From: Humulus lupulus
Lineage: Eukaryota > Streptophyta > Magnoliopsida > Rosales > Cannabaceae
NCBI RefSeq assembly: GCF_963169125.1
Contig: NC_084793.1
Span: forward strand, 137,060,297-137,124,296
Direction: 5' to 3'
Length of the DNA: 64,000 nt
The notes below the pieces were generated by a model. The model was not told the origin of the DNA. It saw only the letters and a list, made by a program, of their open reading frames with translations, and did not search any database. Position 1 is the first letter of the stretch; every line of letters starts with the position of its first letter. Below are positions 56,500 through 64,000 of this stretch, piece by piece. The translations under genes were made by a program, and so were the position numbers.

Positions 56500-58720
56500 A
56501 TGGTGACCACTCGGAGACAGAAGATGCATCTCCTCCCGCCAGATTTGAGGGAGGAGAAACCACCGCAGGACCTCCTTGAGATGATGGAAGACTACGACAA
56601 AAAGGTCGAATACGACAGCATGGACGACAGAGGCGACGATGAGTATTATGAGAAGGAATACCCTCTGCCCATGGACGTGGAGGAGACACCAGAAGTGGTG
56701 GCACTCCGCGACCAGGTGGCAACTCAACAACAGAAACTCGACACCCATGAGGGTAATATCGCTTCCCTACAAGATATGTTAAAGCCATGAGGGCTACTCT
56801 GGCGGCCCAAGGGGTTTAAGTGGACCCCCATGGGGAAGTACCAACTAGGTAGCCAGCTGGTGTGCCACCTGTGCATCCAGCTGAGTGCCACCATTTGACC
56901 CAGCCGGTGTACCTGTCGAGCACCCGGCTGATGTGGTGCGAGATCTGCCAGCTGGCGTGCCCCCCGTGTACCCAACTGGAGTTGGAGCACCACCTGTTCT
57001 GCAAGATCATGGAAAGTATAAGGTCGATGACAACCCTGCTCCCAATCAAAAGAAAGCTCATTGGAACCCTGAAGACAACTAGGCCCCGAGGCCCGCTAGT
57101 AAGGGTAAAGGCCTTGGTGCCCGAGGATACCACCAGGCTGTCAGTGCCCATGGAGCCCAAGGCGTTCCACCATTGGTGTGCCAATATGGATCGCGCGAGG
57201 CCTGGAGGTGATGTCCCCCCCAGCACCTCGCCATCACCATAAGAACAACGGCCAAGGAGCCAACAAGCAAAACACCTCCGTTAACCAAGAACGCGATATC
57301 AGTATCTCGGTTAACAATGAAAACGTTGAGTCTGATGGGGAAATGGAAGTAGCAAGCCCCAAGGGCAGTGGTACATTCTGAGGCCAAACTAATCTATGAG
57401 AAGGCTTGAACTCTCATAGGTGTAACAAGGCTTTCAGGCATGAACTTGAGAGGAAGGACTAGTCAGACCTCCAGGACATCCTCAATGCCCGAAAGAGGGA
57501 TAACCCGTCACAAAGTGCCAACCAAGACCGTGACCTCCTTTGCACAGAGTTAGAGAGTTTGAAGAGGATAATGCTCAGAATGGCTCGACATCAGGGTCAT
57601 GACTCAGACTCGGAGGATGAAGACAGGGAGCCATGTGCTCCTCACATTATAGAAGCCTCGTTACCGTGAAGCTTTAAAATGTCTGTCATCCCATCCTATG
57701 ATGGCAGTACGAATCCCACCGAACACCTTTCGAAGTTCAATAGGTTGATTTAAGTGCATCGCGTCTCCAAAGAAGCCAAGTTTCATGTGTTCTCAATAAC
57801 CTTGAATTGACCAGCAAATGAATGGTTCAAGAAGCACAGGATGGGAACCATTCATTCGTGGCACTAGCTGTCGTCTTTCTTCTGAAGACAATTCATACCT
57901 GATCAGTAGGTGAGCTTTGAGGTTAATGCTTTGGCTAACATAAAGTGGAGACCATTCAAGGCCCTCAAAGCTTACATCAAATGCTTCAAGGAAGCTGCGA
58001 GGACCAAGAAGATTGATGATGGCCAGCAGCTAATGGCCTTACATGCTGGCATCCGTGTAAGGTCCCCATTGTGGGATGACCTCATGCGGAGAGGATGCCG
58101 AACGCTCAGCGAATTCATCTGCCGGGCACACGAGTATATCAGTTGGGAAGACGCCAGGATCGAAGCATTTGGGGGGCTCGTCGCCTTTCCCGCTCTGATT
58201 ATGCCAGGCCTCGTGGCCTCGGGGACCTAGTATCCACCCTACGCTCCTGTCCAACCAAGTGTGGCGGGAGCCCAATCCATTGCAATTGTCCCGCCAGTTG
58301 GCTTTAGTGTCGTGCCACCCGCTGGTTTCAGTGCAGCTCTAACGAGATATACAGAAGTGCCCAATGGATAATGTGCTTATTAGCCTACATCCAGTTCTCC
58401 GCACCCAGTCGAACCCCCAGCAATAGTAGACGTGGGGGCAAAGGCAATGGTATAAAGCCCAAGGGAAATGGGAAAGTATAGACAGGACAGGGAGCTGCCG
58501 CTGAAGAGAAGTACATCTCGTAGTACTCCGAGTACACTGACTTAGTGGATTCTCGGGAGAACATCTTCGTGGCCAAGGAATAGCATGTCCTCTACCAGAA
58601 GCCACAACCCATTCGGAGAGACACGGAAAGGCGAGACCCCAATAAATTTTGTTGTTTTCATAACGATGTGGGGGCACCACACTAATGAGTGCCGCCAACT
58701 CAAGGATTAGATCGAAAACC
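56500..58720 (+). pseudogene. gag: gag of element D
   Basis: The start MVTTRRQKMHLLPPD at 56500 is preferred over the upstream in-frame ATG (56485) because C's gag opens the same way. A Pro-rich linker follows with many stops. The capsid region is at 57690-58200 (NPTEHLSKFNRLI, ALKAYIKCFKEAARTKKIDD, LSEFICRAHEYISWEDA). A decayed zinc knuckle (NKFCCFHNDVG, then a shift, HTNECRQLK) is at about 58640-58705. More than ten stops; long dead. Confidence 0.75.
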
Positions 58721-58999
58721 TCATAAAATTGGGATACCTTCGCCAGTATGCTAGGGATGGAACATGCCAGGCTCAGACCCTAGCCGCGGTAACACCCACA
58801 TTGCCCGCAGCCCCCTAGGCTCCGGGTACGGTGCTTGCAGCTCCACAACAATAGATAGTCCACGGACCTCCCCAGTGAATGGGCATGTGGGGACCATCTC
58901 CGGAGGACACCACTTGGGGGGAACCTCTCGAGGCTCGTAGAATAGGTATGTGTGAACCTTAAACCATGACGATGAGGTGTTTTCATTAGCTTAATTTCC

Positions 59000-59700
59000 T
59001 CCCCAGATGCTTAGGATGACCAACCAAGTCATCACATTCTCCGAGAACGACGCTCGGAGAGTGCACTTTCCACACCACAATCCTTTGTTGATCGAGAGTT
59101 AGTTTTCCAATAAGATGGTGGCTCAGATCCTGGTGGACAACGAGAGTTCGATTAACATCCTGTTCAAGTTGGCCTACGAGAAGTTGGGGATGACCACAAG
59201 CGACTTGTCCCTGTGCACCTTAACTCTATATGGGTTATCGAGGAAGATCTCATATCGATGGGCCAGATCAAGCTGTGCGTGAGGCTTGGAGAGGTGCCAT
59301 GCCAAGCCTTTAAGTACTGCACCTTTGTGGTGGTGGATTTTTTCCTCGGCATATAATGCCATTTTGGGGCGTCTGACCTTAGTGAAGTTCGGGGCAGTAA
59401 CCTCCATTCGACACATGTGCATGAATTTCCCCATGGATTCAGGGATTAGCACAGTCCAAGGAGACCAGAAAGAGACAGGGCAGTGCTATAGTGTGTCAAT
59501 AAAACAACTAGTAATGGTAGTTGAGGAGGTGGAGGTGGAGGTGTAGGCTGTTCAGGTTGATGAAACCAACGAGTTGGACCCCAGGGTTCAAGAAGAAAGG
59601 GCTATCGAACCCATGGAGGAAGTCGAGGAAGTGGCCCTCGATGCCTCTGTCCCCAAAAGGAAGGCCAAGGTTGGGAAGAATTTGAAGGCAGAAATTTGAG
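59000..59700 (+). pseudogene. protease region of element D
   Basis: Active-site block reads ILVDNESSINILF (about 59125-59165) against IDNGSS in C, so the essential Gly is now Glu. The fold end appears as SAYNAILG near 59350, then TSIRHMCMNFP as in C. Frames shift at about 59240. Confidence 0.65.
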
Positions 59701-60674
59701 AGGCACTGATGGGCTTTCTCCGAGGAAATTGGAATGTTCTTGCCTAATCTCACTCCGACATGATTGGCAATGACCCAAATATCATTTGTCATGCCTTGAA
59801 TTTTGATCCGACCGTCGCTCTGATTTTGCGAAAGTGGAGAATGTTTGACCAGACCAAAGCAGAAGCCTTAAAGGTAGAGGTAGATAAGCTACTCGCTAAC
59901 AGATTCATTCGGGATGCCCAATACCCCAAATGGGTATCCAATCCGGTGTTTGTGCGCAAGCCAAATGACACATGGAGGACCTGCCTAGACTTCTCTGACC
60001 TCAACAAGGCTTTCCCTAAAGACTGTTTCCCACTGCCGAAAATAGATCAGATGGTCGATGCCACCTATGGGTATGAAATCTTGTCCTTTATGGATGCATA
60101 CTCAGGGTATAACCAAATTTCCATGCATGTCGCGGATCAAGAACACACTAGCTTCTGAACTGAAACAGGAGTTTACTTCCATAAAGTGATGCCCTTTGGG
60201 CTGAAGAATGCTGGTGCCACCTTCCAAAGGCTTGTGAACAATATATTCAAGGAACAGTTGGGACATAACATGGAGGTTTATGTAAACAACATACTGGTCA
60301 AGTCTAGAACAGCCCCTGACCACGTAAAGGACCTAACAGAAGTATTTTGAATACTTTGCAGGTTTGGGATGAAACTAAATCCCTAGAAGTACACTTTTGG
60401 GGTTGCCTCCGGGAGGTTACTGGGCTTTATTGTCAGTGCTCGAGGGATAAAGGAAAACCCCGAGAAGTTCAAAGACTTGGTCGATATGCCATCCCCCCGA
60501 AATCATAAGGATGTTCAGAGCCTCACCGGGAGGATAGCTATCCTGAGTCGCTTTATTACCAAGGCTACTGAAAAGTGCATCGTGTTCTTCAACATACTCC
60601 AAGGAGGTCAGAGGTTTGAATGGACAAAGGAGTGCAAACAGGCGTTCCAACAGCTGAAGGCTCACATGGAAAAC
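59701..60674 (+). pseudogene. pol: RT and start of RNase H of element D, cut by an LTR insertion
   Basis: RT reads VRKPNDTWRTCLDFSDLNKAF, SFMDAYSGYNQISM, FGLKNAGATFQRL, and at 60279-60290 the catalytic YVDD has become YVNN. Then FGVASGRLLGFIVSARGIK and the connection FNILQGGQRFEWTKECKQAF follow. Stops occur at 60158, 60348 and 60385. The frame ends where TGTAACGCCT of the inserted LTR begins. The rest of pol is outside the window or lost. Confidence 0.8.
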
Positions 60675-61623
60675 TGTAACGCCTTGGCTACTCCAAGACC
60701 GTTACTATGGACTTTTAAACATGCTTAACTCGCTAAATGAGTCATTTGGTTATAAACGTGCATCTAGGTGACATTAGTAGGCTAAGGTGAAAAATTTCGA
60801 TCAAAAGGAATGAATATATTTTATTTAAAACATTAAATTGTACATGGGCCCATAAAAGCGTTTACAAAGTTATTTACAATCCAAAATGGTCATTACAGTG
60901 TAAAGATTACAACCCACCAACCTAAGCGGAAAAATAAAGGGTTAACCCCTAGTTCCCCTGAGAAACACCTTGGTCGTGGTGGTCAAGCGGCCGCATATGT
61001 ACACATCGCCACCTAAGCTCTCCACTCAAGGTTGGGTAAGCTTTTCTTTCCCTTTACCTGCACCACATAGCACCTGTGAGCCAAGGCTCAGCAAGAAAAC
61101 TCATTACTGCATGTATACAATCTCAATGAATGATTATGGTAATCATTCCGGGGCTTTCCACCCAATTAGATGAGTGATTAATGAATCACACGTTATTTAA
61201 GTGACTAATGAGTCACACATTTGATAGGTGATAATAAGCCTGCCTCAAGGATCTGTCCCCTGTATAGATGACTAATAAGTCCATCTCTAGGGTTCTGCTC
61301 CTTAAATAGATGGCTAATAAGTCCATCTTTGGGGATCCGCTCCCTAAGCCATGTGACGTGTCAGTCACCTTAGCCTTTTGGCTCTGGCTCTAAGTAACTA
61401 GCCTTTAGACTAGACAAGTGCTTTTGTTTTCATCGAACTTAAGGTCGGTCAAGCATTTCATGCTTATGTTGAAAATGATTATATCGATTAGATCTAATAT
61501 TTTTGACTTGCGTTAAACACACTAATACCGTTCTTGACTCATAGGTCAATCCCATACAACCAGTGCTCAGAACTACTGTCGAACTTGACTAATAAGTCAC
61601 AGCTTCATAGTCAATACTGATAC
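60675..61623 (-). mobile_element. LTR of the L0 type inserted in element D, itself interrupted
   Basis: It starts TGTAACGCCTTGG and resembles L0 through ACTCGCTAAAYGAGTCAT and the CTGCACCACATAGCACCTG block (61060-61080). It has the same hairpin array: GTGACTAATGAGTCAC (61201-61216), GACTAATAAGTC (61267-61278) and others to 61600. At 61623 it is cut by the forward LTR; the remainder lies beyond the window. Confidence 0.75.
61195..61610. repeat. hairpin-repeat array in the L0-type LTR
   Basis: About seven short inverted repeats with AT-rich centres, spaced like those of 1360-2135 but with other stem sequences, for example GTGACT/AGTCAC. Confidence 0.65.
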
Positions 61624-64000
61624 TGTAACGACCCAAATTTACTAATAAGGCTTAAGGGCCTTTATTAGTGTGTCGGGAGGGCAAAACTGGATTATATGTG
61701 ATTTAAATGATTAAATTCATGATTATGTGATAAGCATGCTTATATGATTATATGAATATATGAGATGCATGATTTTGAGTATTAGTATGCATGTACGCCT
61801 TATTTAGGTTATAAGGGTATATTTGTAATTTTGGCCCGTTGAGGGCTTAAATGTAAATATTTGTGATAAATAGTTGACACCACATTATTATGTGGATATA
61901 TTTGCAGCTTGTGACACAAGGTGATCCTGGTGAGCGGTTTAGCAGAAAAGTCACGGCGAAAATTTATACCCGGCTCGGGGAAGCCTGGGGTATTTATGGG
62001 AATCTAGGAAATATATTGGAGATAATTTGATATTGAGGAAACTAATTGGTGATTAGTTAGGTGTCGGGATTTAAGCGGTAATTATTAGGGACACTCGAAG
62101 AATTAGCGAGAATTGGGAATAATGACCAAATGCCCTTAGAAGGACTTAAAGGTTTAGTTATAATTGGGAGGGCAATATGGTCATTTGACTTTAAAGGGAT
62201 AAGTTATATTTAGCTTTTAGGACTTAGTGGAATTTTTAGAAAGAAGTAGAAACTGAAAGAAGAAAGAAAGAAGAGAAAACAGATCACTTAGATTTACTCT
62301 CTTCTCCTCCAATCGGTTTGGTCATCTTTCACCACCTCTTGAGGAATTTTGAAGATTTAACTCAGGAAAACTTGGGCTGGAGCTTGGGGCTAGAGACCTT
62401 GGTGAAGCTAGAGGTTTTAGCAGGGATTTGTCACTTAATTAAGGTAAGGTCTTAAGGTTTTGTTGAGTTTTCTAAACTGTGTTAGAAATGATTTCTAAAA
62501 CTTGATTTTGATGGAAGTTAGGAGAATTAAGCTTTGGGAATTAAGGAGTTAAAAGCTGGAAAGGGTTGGAGGATAACCTAAAGTTGATTTCCCCATCAAA
62601 GGTAAGAAAATTCTGAGTTTGATCAACTTGGTTGCAGGGTTAGTTTTGAGTTTCTAGTTGAGTTATTGAATTCTGAGTTCAATGCTTACTTTCTTTGTTT
62701 GATGATGCATGTGGTTAGAATTGAGGTTGTTGGGTCATGTGTGGTGAGATGTAGATGATGATGGGATAAAATTGGTGTATGGTTGAGGTTTGGAGGGGTT
62801 CTATAGAGGTTTGGCTCGGGGAAAATCGAAGGAGAAAAGCCAGAGTGCTAAAGTGTTATAACTAGCGCTGTAGCGCTAGCCTTTGGGTGCTACAGCGCTA
62901 GGCCTGGGTTGTTTGGTCGTTTTGGCTCTGTTTGTAGCGCTATAGCGCCCACTTTAGGGCGCTGTAGCACTACCCTGTCTCCAAAAGGGGATTTTTGGAT
63001 TATTTCTTAGGGTTTTTGCCTGGGGGCTCGGGATATGATTCCACCACCCTGTTTGGTGGAATTAGGGCTTCCCGAGGGCTCGAGATTGGTCTCGAGGTTA
63101 GGTTTTGGGATTGAGATTTGGTAATGGTTCTAACTTATGACCGTGGCTAGGTGTATGCTAGGGCTCAGAAGGGATCGTGCTTGAGGGTTGTCATCATTGA
63201 TCAAAACTACCGTAATTCAAAGGTAAGAAAACTGCACCCGGTCATGTGATTATGTTGGGACTAAGAGCTCCCTATATCTATATGATGTCATAGATGGTAT
63301 TATGCCATGGGACATGTGATAAACGGTCTAAGGGTGCCATAATCAATATTTGTGCACAGGGCACGGCTCGGCCATTGGTAGCTGAGGACAGCTTGATATT
63401 CACTGAGCTTTGTTTAAGCGGGCCGAAGTCAGTGGGATAAATAGGGGTGCGACCTAAGGGCGTCGACCCTGGTTATTATTTGTGAATTGGTTATTAATGT
63501 TAATTGATAAGCTTGGTATGCTGAATGCCCAATTATATAGATGTTCTGGACTGTTAAGTATATGGCTATACTATATGAATTGTCTGATTGTTTGATTGAT
63601 GATTGTGCTCTGTTATTGTGCTTTCTTGCTGGGCCTTGGCTCACGGGTGCTACGTGGTGCAGGTAAAGGCAAGGGTAAAGTGGACCAGTCCTGAGTAGGA
63701 GAGCTTTGAGGCTGAATGTACATAGTCAGCTGATCGTCCGCCACAGCTGAGGAGTGGTACAGGACAGGATAGCCTAAATGTCTGTTTTGCCCTTAGAGTG
63801 GCTAGTAGCTGTACCTATAACCTGAAATTTTGTAAACTGTCTTTTAAACGCTATTTCTTTTGGGATCCCATGTACTAAAATGTTTAATTATATGAAATGC
63901 AACTTTTGTGACCAAAATCGTTTAACCCTTGTTCAATTATAGTTTCAGTAACACGTTTCTAACTAAGTAACTTGATTAACAAGTCTTGCACTTTTACAAA
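61624..64000 (+). mobile_element. O1-type gypsy LTR, forward, running off the window
   Basis: It begins TGTAACGACCC after GATAC (61619-61623, the presumed target duplication). It is the reverse-complement relative of 16526-18852: it shares the AATAATGTGG-type block, the paired CTAGCGCTGTAGCGCTAG palindromes (62862-62979), the hairpin section (63300-63470) and TTGCTGGGCCTTGGCTCACG ... TGGTGCAGGTAAAGG (63625-63670). The last bases (AACAAGTCTTGCAC) correspond to about 50 bases before an LTR end. Whether an internal region follows cannot be seen. Confidence 0.85.

Overview
This is plant nuclear DNA, a heterochromatin-like retrotransposon nest. The evidence is Ty3/gypsy chromovirus and Tat elements, Ty1/copia pieces, a CACTA DNA transposon, 5-bp target-site duplications, initiator-tRNA-Met primer sites and a DUF1985/Ulp1-type gene with plant-sized introns. 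A large dicot genome is likely. Cannabaceae (hop or hemp) is my guess from family resemblance and cannot be shown here. No rRNA, tRNA or ordinary housekeeping gene is visible.

Layout. (1) 51-19926 is a four-level nest. A copia-like LTR (51-668 and 19553-19926) is split by a gypsy solo LTR 'L0' (669-3126 and 18858-19547). L0 is split by an old gypsy element 'O1' (3127-18852, duplication TCAAG), and O1 is split by a young gypsy chromovirus 'A' (6795-16108, duplication GCATA, LTRs about 99.4% identical). A has a broken gag-pol but an intact 155-codon extra ORF upstream of gag. (2) 19927-21326 holds a forward gypsy LTR remnant and the start of a copia element, cut at gag codon 53 by the next element. 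(3) 21327-31564 is Tat-lineage element 'C' on the + strand: LTR, gag, protease, RT, RNase H, a second RNase H, integrase, 119-bp tandem repeats and a multi-exon antisense ORF. It is truncated before its 3' LTR. (4) 31565-55112 is a minus-strand DUF1985/Ulp1-protease-like gene, now degenerate. A CACTA element (33625-49126, TSD TTA) sits in the intron just before the exon with the catalytic Cys. A solo LTR (from 51528) sits in another intron, and a third solo LTR with 92-bp tandem repeats (31642-33031, TSD ATACA) lies in the 3' flank. The CACTA element carries its own solo LTR (33766-34546, TSD GTCAC) and chromovirus 'B' (36486-48059) with a tandem-LTR arrangement and a patchwork repair scar in integrase. 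(5) About 55525-60674 is a second, heavily decayed Tat element 'D' (+). It is cut by a minus-strand LTR of the L0 type (60675-61623), which is cut in turn by a forward LTR of the O1 type running past the window end (61624-64000).

How the parts relate. Almost everything is selfish DNA in successive insertions, so the nesting gives a relative chronology. No autonomous element is intact: A, B, C, D and O1 all carry stops, frameshifts or lost catalytic residues. A must nevertheless have moved recently, which suggests trans-mobilisation. The features that look least described are the intact pre-gag ORF of A, the arrays of short covarying hairpins and GC- or AT-cored palindromes shared in architecture by unrelated LTR families, and the Ulp1-like gene whose catalytic triad is spread over more than 15 kb by an intronic CACTA insertion.
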